Source: Taudactylus pleione
Taxonomy: Eukaryota; Chordata; Amphibia; Anura; Myobatrachidae
Length of the DNA stretch: 64,000 bases
Direction: 5' to 3'
Assembly: GCA_031769625.1 (NCBI GenBank)
Contig: JAUIMM010001597.1
Span: 124,001-188,000 of the forward strand
Numbering within the stretch: position 1 is the stretch's first letter; every line of letters begins with the position of its first letter. Below are positions 20,136 to 32,099 of this stretch, in pieces. The notes beneath the pieces were generated by a model, which had not been told where the DNA came from, ran no database searches, and saw only the letters and a list, made by a program, of their open reading frames with translations. The position numbers and the translations under genes were made by a program.

Positions 20136-22961
20136 GCCTTATGGAATGCACGCTCTGTCTGCAATAAGCTAACATCCATCCACGACCTCTTTATTTCAAC
20201 CAACCTCAACCTTCTGGCAATAACAGAAACATGGCTTACACAATCAGACACTGTCTCCCCTGCTGCACTTTCACATGGTAACCTACACTTCTCACACACC
20301 TCCAGGCCTGGTAATTGTAAAGGAGGTGGGGTAGGAATATTACTCTCCCAATCTTTCACATACACAGTTCTCCCACAGGTACCTTCACTCACATTTACAT
20401 CATTTGAAGTGCATTCTATCAGGACTTTCACCCCTTTCTCTCTGCGAGTTGCTGTTATCTACCGCCCACCTGGGCCACCCCAACAATTTCTGGAACACTT
20501 TTCTGCCTGGCTCCCTCACTTTCTATCCTCAGACATCTCCACCATCATTATGGGTGATTTCAATATCCCCATTGACAGTACACAATTTCCTCATGCCTCC
20601 AGACTACTCTCTTTAACATTCTCTCTTGGCCTTTCCCAATGGACTGACTCCTCTACTCATCAGGAGGGCCACTGTCTTGATCTTGTATTCACCAGACTAT
20701 GCTCAGTTTCTGATTTCACTAATGCTCCTTTCCCTCTCTCAGATCATAACCTTATCACCTGCACACTCTCCTCCATTACATCAACATCATTGAAATCAAC
20801 CAAACCTAAACCCAAAACCCGTAGAAATATTAATGCCATTAACCTTCAACAACTACCTACCTCTCTAAAACAACAACTTTCGCCAATTTCTACATTCACT
20901 TCTCCTGAGACTGCTGCATCACACCTAAACCAGATTCTAGAAAAAGCCCTCGATGAAGTAGCTCCAGCTACCCATCACACACCACGTAGACTTAGACGTC
21001 AACCGTGGCATTCTAGCTTAACAAGGCATCTACAAAAACTCTTGCGTAAAGTTGAACGTCAGTGGCGAAAGTCTAATACTCCAAGTGACTTCCTCACATA
21101 TAAGACTATCTACAACTCTTATCGTACTGCTCTGGACACTGCCAAACAAACATATTTCCAATCTCTAATCTCTGCTCAAGCTTCTAATCCAAAGCGACTT
21201 TTTAATACACTTAAACTGCTTCTTACCCCTCCATCACCCAAACCACCTGCTACTATCTGTGCACAAGATCTTGCTTCCTATTTTAGGGACAAGATTGATA
21301 AGATCCGAAATGAAATAGTAGGCTCTTCCTCAGCTAGTGACCTGCTCAATTCCCTACCTGAACCCTCTGGCACATTCTCCTCATTTGATCTCACAAACGA
21401 AGATGAAGTATCTACACTCTTCTCATCCTCCTACTCTATTACCTCTCCTCTAGATCCTATACCCTCACAAATCAGTAAAGCTTTGTCTCCTGTGCTTATC
21501 CCAACTCTAACTAAAATCTGTAATCTCTCTCTCTCTACTGGCAACTTTCCATCACTGTTCAAGCACGCAGTGATTACTCCCATTCTGAAAAAACAAAATT
21601 CTGACCCTAGTACTCTCTCAAATTACCGTCCTATCTCCCAGCTCCCATGCACCTCCAAGCTACTTGAGAGACTTGTCTACACCCGCCTCACACACTTTCT
21701 TAACTCACACAACTTATTGGACCCACTTCAATCCGGCTTTCGTTCCCAACACTCCACAGAGACAGCACTGACTAAGGTAGTAAATGATCTTGTCACTGCC
21801 AAGGCTAAAGGCCATTACTCACTCCTAATTCTTCTAGATCTCTCTGCTGCTTTTGACACTGTTGACCACTCTCTTCTCATACAAACACTGCAATCCCTAG
21901 GTCTTAAGGACACAGCTCTTTCTTGGTTTTCTTCCTACCTATCTGATCGCTCTTTTACTGTTCATTTTTCTGATTCTGCCTCCTCTTCGCTACCTCTATC
22001 AGTTGGAGTACCGCAAGGCTCTGTCTTAGGTCCTCTGCTATTCTCAATCTATACCACCTCTCTTGGCAAACTAATCAGCTCTTTTGGATTTTAGTACCAT
22101 CTGTATGCGGATGATACTCAAATCTACCTATCCTCTCCAGATTTATCTCCATCTGTATTGGTCCGTGTCACTGAATGTCTCTCTGCCATTTCATCTTGGA
22201 TGTCATCTCGCCACCTGAAACTTAATATTTCTAAAACAGAATTAATTATATTTCTACTGTCCAATAACAGTTACCAACCTGATCTCTCTATCATTGTTGA
22301 TACCTCGACCATCCACCCCGCCCCACAAGCTCGCTGTCTTGGTGTCATCCTTGACTCTGAACTGTCCTTTGTTCCCCACATTCAATCTGTCTCAAAATCA
22401 TGTTACATACACTTAAAAAACATATTCAAAATTCGACCATATCTCACACAAGACACTGCAAAAACTCTAATCCATGCACTTATTATTTCCCGCATTGACT
22501 ATTGCAATAGCCTCCTTACTGGTCTTCCTAAAAACAGGCTATCACCATTACAATCCATTATGAATGCAGCTGCAAGGCTTATCTTCCTTGCGAAACGTTC
22601 TTCTTCTGCTGCCCCGCTCTGTCAGTCCCTCCATTGGTTGCCGGTTTTCTACCGTATTCAATACAAAATACTTTCACTTACACATAAGGCTATTAACCAA
22701 ACCACACCAACATACATCTCTTCACTCATCTCAAAATATCTCCCAACCCGACCTCTACGCTCAGCACAAGATCTGCGTCTCTCATCCCCATGCATTACTT
22801 GCTCCCATTCACGGTTACAGGACTTTCTTCGCGCTGTACCCACTCTATGGAATGAACTACCTCGCACAATAAGACTTTCATCTAGTCTCCAATCCTTCAA
22901 GCGATCCCTGAAAACTCACCTCTTCAGGCAAGCTTATCAAATTCCAGAACCTCCCACATAA
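20136..22961 (+). pseudogene. L2 ORF2: endonuclease and reverse transcriptase, one internal stop
   Basis: About 940 residues are readable. Endonuclease: [30 protein letters not shown] and [10 protein letters not shown]. Reverse transcriptase: [36 protein letters not shown], then a TAG at 22092-22094, immediately before the catalytic YHLYADDTQIYL, which is in the same frame. The C-terminal region ends RSLKTHLFRQAY, a usual L2/CR1 C-terminus. The single nonsense codon removes the catalytic YADD motif from any product. The beginning of the endonuclease is missing through 5' truncation. Confidence 0.93.
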
Positions 22962-23310
22962 CCTTCATAGCTTCCATATCTAATTACATCCCCTTTTTAC
23001 AGTCCACACACAATCTCACACATTGTCTTTCTCTCACATCCTCATGACATTTGGTCGACATTTCTGTGTGACTGGATCATGCAGCCAACCAAGAAACTGT
23101 GCATTCTGGCTGGACCAAATGCAATATATAGCTCCTTTCCTTGTGATCAATGCCTATTTCCCTATAGATTGTAAGCTTGCGAGCAGGGCCTTCCTACCTA
23201 TATATCTGTCTGTTATTACAAAGTTTTGTTCTATTAATGTTTACAATTGTAAAGCGCAACGGAATATGCTGCGCTATATAAGAAACTGCTAATAAATAAA
23301 TAAATAAATT
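20136..23310 (+). mobile_element. L2-type LINE, 5'-truncated, with complete 3' end
   Basis: Coding part 20136-22961, 3' untranslated region 22962-23290, then an AATAAATAAATAAATAAATT tail (23291-23310). The 3' end reads TTGTAAAGCGCAACGGAATA then TGCGCTATATAA, the characteristic L2 tail also seen in CORE-type SINEs. Truncation at the left is typical of incomplete reverse transcription. The right end lies inside the endonuclease frame of a minus-strand L1, but that L1 does not continue on the left, so the target was rearranged or deleted. Confidence 0.9.
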
Positions 23311-23778
23311 AAAATCGCTTCCTATGATTAACGATCCTTCCATCCATCCCTGTAAACTAGTGAAAATTTCTGAAAAAAAGGGAGTACGTGAATCATTTGG
23401 GCCATAAATGTTGGCAATTGTAATTTTTTCACCATCTATGTGTAATTTCATGAATAGATAACGACCTTGAGAATTTATAAGCGTATCAATGATCTCATAT
23501 TGTATAGATTTGCTAAATAGGATAATTACACCTCTCGTTTTTGTGGAATAAGAGGCTGCAGTAAAATTTTTAATCCAATTTGCCCTAATTACATTACTAT
23601 CTGTGTTTTTCCAGTGTGTCTCTTGAAGTAGCACAACGTCTGGTTTAAACCTTTTCAGTTGTTGCACTATTTTTTTTCTTTTTATTGGCGTATTGAGCCA
23701 CTCTACATTCCAAGATACAAATTTAATTGATTGTTTAACCCTGACTGACGTTAAAGTTGCATCTATTTGTTGTGACAT
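23311..23778 (-). pseudogene. Minus-strand L1, ORF2 start: truncated endonuclease
   Basis: Starts at ATG 23778. FVSWNVEWLNTPIKRKK (consensus NVGGLN is altered to NVEWLN), VVLLQETHW and IIGSDFN are endonuclease motifs; the frame is cut within the DFN motif where the L2 tail begins. A short artefactual extension into L2 sequence follows. The remaining ORF2 is not in the window. Confidence 0.9.
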
Positions 23779-24208
23779 CTATCCGATCCCTGTCTTAATC
23801 CAAAACAGCATATATTTGAATGTGTTACCATACCATGGTATGTCCCAGCCATCACACCATGATTTTACATGGAACAAAAAGTGACTTGGTTTCAATTCAG
23901 CAACCTTATACTTTAAGTAAACTAACAAATACTTGTTATTTCTAACTGTGTCAATTTGTGTCATTTTACGAACCCAAATTAGGTACCAGTGCGGTCCTAT
24001 TAACAACAAATATAATATATTTGATAAGAAAAATGTACATGGAACATGTACCTGTTTGCATAAATTTCTATAAAATATAGATAAATGGCTTAGCTGAAAA
24101 AAAGGTGAACAACATACTATCAGTATTAAATTTATACCCAAATACAATGCAAGATTAAACATTTACACTGTAGTAAAGGATATGCGAGTTTTGGGGACTA
24201 TCCATTGA
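23779..24208 (-). other. Inter-ORF spacer of the minus-strand L1
   Basis: 430 AT-rich bases between ORF1 and ORF2, matching the position and size of the spacer in the young L1. No gene recognised. Confidence 0.6.
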
Positions 24209-25145
24209 TTAGCTGTGTGGAGATATATTGCTGCCTGCGCCAGTAGGAGAAGGCATCTTTTTAGCGGAGCTGAGGAAATTGGACGCGGCTTTCGGGGAAT
24301 CAAAGAAAAGGGTTTTTCCGTTATGTAGAATGCGTAGTTTGGCGGGGTAAAGTAAGGCAAATCTGAAGCCATTTTCGAATAATTCTTTACAAATTGGGGA
24401 AAATGCGCATCTGCGCATAGCTACCTCGTAGGAAAAGTCTTGGAAGATTAGCAGTTTTTCACCCTGGTATCTCAAATCAAGATGTTTTCGGTAAGCTTCC
24501 AGGAGATGAACCTTTTCAGCATAATTTAAGACTCTGAGAATGACCGGTCTTGGCCTGCGTTGATCAGGGCGGTTTTCCGGACCTACTCTGTGTACACGTT
24601 CAATTAGAATAGGATGAGTTTTTATATCTATGCCCTGTGTTGTAGGTAGCCATTGTGACACCAAGTCCATCAGCTCTCTTGGTTTCACAGACTCAGGTAG
24701 GCCGATGATACTCAGATTATTGCGCCTGTTCCTATTCTCCAGATCTTCTAATTTATCATGAAAAGCCGCCATTGCAGATTCATGTTTTTGAACTAGAGCT
24801 TTACACTCTGTGAGTTTGTCTTCCAAAGCTGAGATTCATTGTTCTGCCTCATTGAGGCGTTGTGAATGTTGTAATAACTGGCTCAGAGCTGATTCTACAG
24901 ATTGTTTTAGCTCGGATAGACCTGCCAATTTTTGATCCAGCAAGGGAGATATGATATCTGCTATTTCTTGAGCCCCTTGAAGTGATTGTGTACTATACTG
25001 GGAGTTCTCTTCAGACATGTCAGGCGTGTTTTCCTTTACTGGGGATCCCGACAAATGAGGTTGATCAGCAACAATATTTTTCTCTGTTTTTGGGGACAGT
25101 GCCCCCTCTTGGGCCCCGCTGTTGTTTAGCCATGTACTTTTCCAT
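24209..25145 (-). pseudogene. Minus-strand L1 ORF1 protein, broken
   Basis: Begins at the ATG of MEKYMAKQQRGP (25145), parallel to MDRYVRKST in the young L1. A frameshift in the N-terminal tail moves the reading to the frame of SGSPVKENTPDMSEEN. The coiled coil follows, interrupted by TGA at 24836-24838, then LEDLENRNRRNNLSIIGLPE, ERVHRVGPENRP and LLIFQDFSYEVAMRRCAF of the RNA-binding domain, ending FRFALLYPAKLRILHNG. About 310 residues overall. This L1 is a different copy from the two at the left of the window. Confidence 0.9.
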
Positions 25146-25599
25146 ACAATTGGCCTAGTATATCTTGAGTATATTCCTAAAATATATAAGTATAAGCGGT
25201 GTTGATTATAAAATCGGGTATTGGATGGAGAGCACTAACGATAGTTCTCGTTATAATTTTTGTTTGTTCACTTGGTGGGTAACTATGATATGGGGACTTT
25301 GCTAGATATTACGTTAATGAGGATGGCATAAATAATTCTGTATCTCTATGTACCTGCATTATGTGGTGATATCATTTGGTGAGAAACACCACGCATGCTG
25401 AGGTATATAGTGTTTTCTAACTTCCGGCTTTATCTGCCTCAGGAGAGCCGGACCTGTTTCGGTCTCTTGCCCAGACTTCTCTTGTGATTTTCCACTTGCT
25501 AAGGCAACGGGCTTTTCCTTATATTGGGTCAACTTTGTCTCGTATATCAAGCTTAGCGACCAAGGAGCTCAATTAATAGCGGCCTTTATGTAGGTCCGC
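25146..25599. other. Probable 5' untranslated region of the minus-strand L1; junction to Penelope element 2
   Basis: No gene. The L1 leader is expected here on the minus strand. The exact junction with the Penelope element that starts before 25600 cannot be placed from this copy alone. Confidence 0.4.
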
Positions 25600-26769
25600 T
25601 TGCCGAAAGTAGCTATAACTTGTTTCTTAACAAGTATACAGAACTTCAGTATGTTCAAACATTTGAAAAATAGAGAGGAAACTGTGAAAGAAATTTTTCG
25701 CGGAGTGAATATGATATTTAGTGATGAAAACATAGATACAATAATGAAGAAATTAGAAAAATTATTAATTAAGGAAAATAGATTATGGTGGGAAATAGTT
25801 ACGCTAGAAAAGTATGTCGCAGATCAGATTATCCCTAAGGGATTGAGATTGAAAAAACTCCCCACATTTGAAGATTCTAATGAAAGTTTCAAGGATGAAT
25901 GGGTAAGAACTTTGGAAACATGTTCATTTTCCTTGATGGAGTTGATTCTAAAAGAACGGAGGGAGAAATTAAAAGAGCTTAAGGAGGAGATCAATAGCTT
26001 ACAAACATTGGTTGAACCATCGAAAGATTCATTGGAATATAAAAATGCATAAATGAAAATAGAACAGAGGATTGCAAAAAATACAAAAGATATTATTAGG
26101 AAGAAACAGAAAAAATTGAAGAGAGATCACGACTACTATAGAGAGGGAAAAGGAGATATATTCAAAGAATGGACGTATTACGGTTCATTGTATTCTTTGG
26201 AAGAAGATACATTAGATCTAGAAGCATCATTCCCTCTGGATATACATACACCCATGGATTCTAAACATCAGGAAAAGAGGAAAGATCGAAATAAATCTAC
26301 TGGAATCTACGAAAGAAGGGAAGAAGATGTCTATAAAATCGATAAGGAATCCACTGAGAAGGAGTTCCCTGAGAGAGGCTGGCATAATAGGAATAAAAGA
26401 ACACCTGGAGGTCACAATCAAAGAATAAATGCCAAAGAAATTCATACCAGGAGAGGATCGATGCATAAAGCATACAGGAATGAGTATGAGGACAAATACC
26501 AAGGGAACAATATGAAAAATCGAGGAAAACCAGAAAAAGATAGAAGATACTATAAAGAAGCAGATACACAAAGGAGCTTTGGATATAGGAGAAATAATAG
26601 AAACCATCAATGGAGAAGACAAGATTTAGGGTCATGTTCTATATACCCAGAAGAGAACCAATGGAGAACAAGAATTGATCCGTATGCAGAAGAAACTCAA
26701 CAGTATAAAGAAAAACGTACCAGTCCTCCTTTTTTAGGCAGAGGCCATCGTTTCAGGGAAAGGTGGTAA
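25600..26769 (+). pseudogene. Penelope element 2, N-terminal region
   Basis: Two frames in the same register (25600-26052 and 26053-26769) are separated by one TAA at 26050-26052. The first contains a long heptad pattern (LILKERREKLKELKEEINSL) that parallels the ELNIIKEKIRAYEDQ segment of copy E and the VIEEANRELTI segment of copies A and B. The second is highly basic (KKQKKLKRDHDYYREGK, then many Arg/Glu/Asn residues) and resembles the basic linker before the RT in the other copies. The true start codon is uncertain. Confidence 0.75.
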
Positions 26770-26843
26770 GAGGCAGAATATGGAGAGGAAAAAGAGGGGG
26801 GAAAAAGAAAAAGAAAAATAGAAAGTAAAAGAAAAAGAATGAA

Positions 26844-28289
26844 ATGACAAATTGGGGGGAGGATGCAACACAGAATGAGAACATTACACCAGATGATATG
26901 GATGAGAATAAAAATGTTATCTACAACCTCAGCAAAAGAACCCTAACGAAATACGAAAAAGAATTACTGTTAAAGGGATTGAAATTCGCACCAAGTAAAT
27001 CCATCAATCAATTTAACACGTATATAGATGTGGAGAAATTCGCAAGAAAATTGACGATTAAGAAATTTTTCGATGAGAAAGAGACGATAGAAGTTCCTGT
27101 GGAGAATATAACCGGTAATAAGTTTAAAAAGAAATCGACTTTTTACCCAAAACATCTGAAAGGATCTCTAATAGATAGTTTTCAGAAATCGGTATTAGAA
27201 GATATGGAAAAATTAGAAAAAATCCCCATAAAAAAATCCAATTTATCAAGAAAGGAAAGAAAAGCATTAAAAGAACTACAAGAAGATGATACTATCATAA
27301 TAAAGCCTTGTGACAAAGGGGGAGGTATTGCCATCATGAATAAAGAGGACTACGTGGCTGAAATAAACAGACAGTTAAATGAAGGAAATACATATCAAAA
27401 ATTACGAGGCGATCCAACAACGAAAATCAAAAATAATCTCTGGAAAATATTAGATGAAGCACAAGAAGAAGGCACGATCACGGATAAAGAATGTGAATTT
27501 CTAAAGGTGGAAGATCCTACAATACCCACCATATATATACTACCAAAGGTGCATAAAAACCCAACAAATCCACCCGGGAGACCTATAGTGGCAGGAGTTG
27601 GGAGCCTAACGATGAATCTCTCAGAATATATAGATGCTCACCTTCAACCAATTGTCAGTACAACGAAATCACATTTGAAGGATACGACAGACACACTCCG
27701 TAAAATAAAAGAGATACATTGGAATAAAAACATGACATTGGTGACAGCGGATGTCGCTGCCCTGTACACTAATATACCACATGAGAAAGGTATAGAGGCA
27801 GTGAAATGGTATCTTAATAAGACGGATTTTAATGAGAAAAAGATAACATTTTTATTAAAAGGTATTGAATTCATTTTAAGAAACAATTATTTTTATTTTA
27901 ATGGAGATTATTTTGCACAAGCCATCGGAACAGCTATGGGTACCAAATTCGCTCCCAGCTATGCCAATTTGTTTATGGCATACTGGGAGGAGACACAAAT
28001 TGGGAACATTTTGGATGAGAACGTGAAGATATGGTATCGCTACATTGATGACGTCCTCTTTATATGGGAAGATACACAAGAAAAGTTGGAGGCATTTTTT
28101 AGAATTCTTAACAATAATGATTTTAATATACAGTTGAGTTTTACGTCCAGCGATAAAGAAATAAATTTCTTGGATTTAACAATATATGTAGAGGAGGAAA
28201 CATTAGAGACTAAATGTTATAACAAACCAACTGATGCGAATAATTTTATATCCAATTGGAGTGAACACCATGACAAGGCGGAATTGTAG
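26844..28289 (+). pseudogene. Penelope element 2, reverse transcriptase domain
   Basis: The RT shows the Penelope signature: VIYNLSKRTLT at the start, IIIKPCDKGGGIAIM, YILPKVHKNPTNPPGRPIV, TADVAALYTNIPH, GTAMGTKFAPSYANLF and the catalytic RYIDDVLFIWED (28041-28052 encode YIDD). NFLDLTIYVE and NKPTDANNF follow. The frame ends early after WSEHH; compared with the other copies, the segment containing the equivalent of FHPLALRKGLPYSQ is missing and the remainder continues in another frame from about 28265, so a small deletion with frameshift occurred. Confidence 0.92.
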
Positions 28290-29104
28290 TACACAACAAA
28301 TTACCACCATGGAAAAAAGGTTCATAGATAAAGGATATAAAAAAGAGACACTGGATAAATTTAAAGAAGAAGTCTTGGAAAAAGATAGAGAAGAACTTTT
28401 AGAAGAAAGACAAAAAGAAGAAGGGAAAAGCGATATTTATAAATACGCATTCATAACTGAGTATACGGGACAATATAGAAAGCTGGAAGGTATCATTAAG
28501 AAACACTGGCATCTATTATTAAAAGATCCCGTATTAAGCAGAACAATACCGAAGAAACCCACCTTTATATATAGACGTGCACCGAATTTGAAAAGTAAAT
28601 TGACAAGAAGTGCATTGAATACGAATAATAAACATCCTATAAGGAATAAGGGATTTTTTCGTTGCGGAAATTGCGTGGCATGTAGAGAAATTAAGTCGGA
28701 TCTATCCAAGTATGTTGATTTTAAGATTGGGGACAATACATATAAATTGAACCATTTCATGACTTGTAACACCACTAGTGTGGTATATTTTATCGAATGT
28801 AGTTGTAATCTCATCTACGTAGGAAGAACCAGCAGAGCCCTAAAAACTAGAATGGGGGAACACCTCCGCAACATTAGAAAAAGGGGTGTTGACACATTCA
28901 CTATCCAGCCATTTCAATCAAGTGCATAATCGCTCCACGAGAGACATTATACGGTTTATGGCCATAGATAACATCAAAAACACATGGAGAAATAGGAATG
29001 AAGAAAGAAGATTGGCCACAAGTGATATGCACTGGATTTTTAAACTAAAGACACTCATCCCCAGAGGGCTCAATGCGGACTTTGAGCTCAAATGGTTCTT
29101 ATAG
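28265..29104 (+). pseudogene. Penelope element 2, linker and GIY-YIG endonuclease
   Basis: Frame 28265-28929 begins in RRNCSTQQ, a piece of the RT thumb, then KRFIDKGYKKETLDKF. A cysteine cluster FFRCGNCVAC precedes the endonuclease, which reads VVYFIECSCNLIYVGRTSRA, the GIY-YIG core with the catalytic Arg downstream (RMGEHLRNI). A frameshift near 28890 moves the reading to SLSSHFNQVHNRSTRDI and the terminal WIFKLKTLIPRGLNADFELK, which is the conserved Penelope C-terminus. GIY-YIG cuts target DNA for insertion. Confidence 0.9.
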
Positions 29105-30160
29105 TTAAATGTTTGGTTGCTAAAATTAGAATAGTAAGCACCGTTCAGTGACTGAAAATGGGGATAGTATTCATTTACATGATATATTATTTATATTGCA
29201 CCATATTGTACCCCACATCACGTTGACACCCCCTCTCCTTTTATTGATACCAGTTGGATTTTATAGTATGATTTTTAACCATACCAGCATTTAGGGTTTT
29301 ATATGCATACTGTGTTAATTTAATATTCATTTGCATACAGCACTTTTATAAGAAGATATAGATCCTTAATATTAATTTTCCCTTTCTTTGCCCATACATC
29401 TGATGGTGAGTAAAGCCACTAATTGAAGACGTACCATACTTAAAATGGCGCCGGGAGGAGCAGTTATTAAAGAAAGAGACGGAATTCTGACAACCATTTA
29501 CATAGCCAACCGTAAGATGGACGCCAAAACCGGAAGTGGATGTACTCCGGGAACAGTAAAAGAGTAAAGAGAGACAGAAGGGACAATCGGAATGGCCATC
29601 ATAGGCAAAGGCCAGCGCGACGATAGACATTGTAAAGGTGGAGTAAAAAGGACATAAACTGCGGAAAACGAAGATCGCGAAACCGGAAGTTAGAAGTGAC
29701 GCACTTCCGGTTCGCGCAACAAACTTAGGAAAATTTGTAAGTTTTAAATATAAGTAGTGAAGAATATGAGGATGTCGGATAGAGACATAGAATATGTGGA
29801 GGATCATAAGGAGTATATAAAGATAGGGAAAAGACATCATCATGTATGCAGTGGAAACCCGTGACCTGTGACCCGGATGTACTCAGGATGCAGGGTATAT
29901 AAGAAGAAACAAGGTGATCACTGTCACATAGGATTTCTGGTAATTCTCCATTATCTCACACTGATAAGGACAGGGCAACAGCCCATGTTTTTGCATTCAC
30001 ATTTTGTGATTATTTTTCATTTTGGGTCTCACAGACGGCCTAGGATATACCTTTTGGACACATACGATTAGTGTGTTGTGAAGAATATACCAGTTTATTA
30101 TTATTTGAGTATTGATGTTCAATAAATGTGTTTTTACTATATCACACTATGTTTGAAATT
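29105..30160 (+). other. 3' region of Penelope element 2; no gene
   Basis: AT-rich except for 29440-29720. An inverted word pair ACCGGAAGT and ACTTCCGGT lies near 29684-29712, and an AATAAATG word at 30120 could serve as poly(A) signal. Expected to include the terminal repeat of the element, but I could not match it elsewhere in the window. Minus-strand open frames here have no recognisable domain. Confidence 0.45.
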
Positions 30161-31755
30161 TTTATATTTTTCATGTATATGTGAATACCATCAACTGCAG
30201 ATCATCGTTTACTGAATCTACATATGCAGAATTGGGAAGTATTGTAATATTTTCTATATATCCATCCACAGCACCGTGCGCACTTGTGTCATCATAAATC
30301 GCCAATATAAGTATACAGAACCACCTCAATCGTAGTGTCTGATGTAGTGTAGTGTAGCACTCCCGCTGGCGAGGACCGCAGGAGCCCTAGAGAAGATGCA
30401 GCGTGTGGCGATGAGTGTCCCAAAGGTATGGAGGCTCTTAGAGGCTGCGGGTCTGACGGGAGGAGGTACCTTTATATGTCAGCTGGGCTCTGCGGGATTG
30501 CTGAGGCGGCGGCGGGTGGTGTCCAAACTTGAGTCCGTGGCTTTTGGCGCGGACTAGGCCCCGAATCTTTGGGAGTCTTTTACAGACCTAAGGGGCCTTT
30601 AACAACCCTATGAGAGGGTCTATGAGCGGCAGTAAACTGGCGGCTGTGTCTTAAAGTCACCAAAGCCCCCTATAAGTGACAATAAAAGGCTTTTTTTAGG
30701 GCTGTGTTGCTGGAGCTCACATGAGACACGTCCTCACCAACTGACAGTCAGGCCACGCCGCAACATTTACATTTTTAATGTCGCTTAAACTAATCTTTTA
30801 TGCACTGAACCAACACCCAGTAGTATTATGTGAGATCATGAACCAGAACAGGGAGATATAATAACATAACTGTAAAATATAAAATAGCACAAGGGGGTAA
30901 ATTACTAAACTAAAATTTAGTATGCGGCTTGCAAACCGCCACACATGGGATGTAGTTCAAGGTTTCATCCTCCAAACCGCAGGCTGAAAACTCCAATCCA
31001 TATCCAATCTCTGGCAGTTTGCAAGCTCCTAAACCGTGTACTGGTTTGGTAAAATGACATGATAAAACTGAATGTAATGTTCCTAGTGGGTAAGGTTTCC
31101 CAGAGCTCAGTGCATGTTATATGCCTATGGAGAAGACTGATTTCTGTGCACATTACGGTAGGCAGTTTCTGCCTTCTGCAGGTAACGTGCGGAACCCATC
31201 TTGATCCGTTTTGCAGCTTCTGCGCCTAATTGAATCAGGACCTTTGTGTTGCAGTAATGGATACAAACAATGTACTTCAATATGTAATCAGTACTCAGTG
31301 TACTACTGTAGTTACTGGTAATAGGAGACATAGTTATATCCAAATCATACTTCCCTACCCTCCCGAAACAGGTGGGAGGCTCCCAAAAATTGGGCATCGC
31401 TCCCGGGATGGCCGCATAGCCCCCAGACCCCCCCCCACCTCCTCAAACACACAAACCCCCCTCCATTTCCGCAGCGGTGGGCCGATGACGCAATATATTG
31501 GCTGGTCCGTACACATTGCATGATCCTGTGTACGACCGCCCGATATATCGTTCCCCCTGCAGCATCCAGAAGCATAGGGTCATCCGCTGGATCTTTAGTT
31601 TCGAATAGTGCGTGCACACTGGACGATGTGGACGATATGTCGTTCCGATTTGCCTCAAAATGACAAATTGACCAATATATCGTCTAGTGTGTACCCAGCT
31701 TAAGCTACTCTAATTAGCTCTACACAGTTCAAATAAAAGTGCCGTGTGTTCTTTC
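30161..31755. other. Non-coding mosaic; fragments of short repeats
   Basis: 30340-30740 is GC-richer with no recognisable domain. From about 30890 to 31245 there is a stretch bounded by GGGGGTAAATTACTAA and AATTGAATCAGGACC, possibly a decayed inverted-repeat element. 31490-31702 ends with TATCGTCTAGTGTGTACCCA then GCTTAA, a terminus typical of short amphibian interspersed repeats, and holds inverted ATATATCG words. No gene is seen. Confidence 0.4.
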
Positions 31756-31759
31756 CATA

Positions 31760-31975
31760 CTCAGACAACCCTCTGATTCCCGGCCAACATTGCTGTGTGA
31801 CTGGATCTTATACCCTAGTCAGCACTTCCCTCATGTATCACGCTCCTATATCCTTATATATTGTACGGTTCCCTCTTACCTCTCTGTCTATCTGTCACTA
31901 CCCAGACTAGTTTTATTTCTGTGTTACCATATGTAACGTGCAATGGGATGTGATAGCGCTATATTAATAATAATA
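31760..31975 (+). mobile_element. Decayed L2-type 3' end
   Basis: The segment parallels the 3' end at 23040-23300: TGTGTGACTGGATC, a T/C-rich middle, then GTAACGTGCAATGGGATGTG and AGCGCTATATTAATAATAAT. Compared with the intact L2 tail (GTAAAGCGC, GGAATATGC, GCGCTATATAA) it is clearly older. No coding part is present. Confidence 0.65.
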
Positions 31976-32099
31976 TTGTGGGATGTATACAAAGCAATAG
32001 CAGCGCTACAGTATAATACTAAAGGGTGTCACATACTGCACTTCCACACAGTAACTGAGACTAGAGCTGATGGTGTCTGTCCTGTGGTCAGTACTTCTA

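Larger units (their letters stand above)
25600..29104 (+). mobile_element. Penelope-like element 2 (RT plus GIY-YIG endonuclease)
   Basis: One degraded element with an N-terminal Lys/Glu-rich coiled-coil region, a Penelope-type reverse transcriptase and a C-terminal GIY-YIG endonuclease, in that order and all on the plus strand. It is unlike the family at 36362-51222 and the family at 51513-56369 in sequence but has the same domain order. At least one stop, two frameshifts and one internal deletion inactivate it. Flanking terminal repeats could not be matched. Confidence 0.9.
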
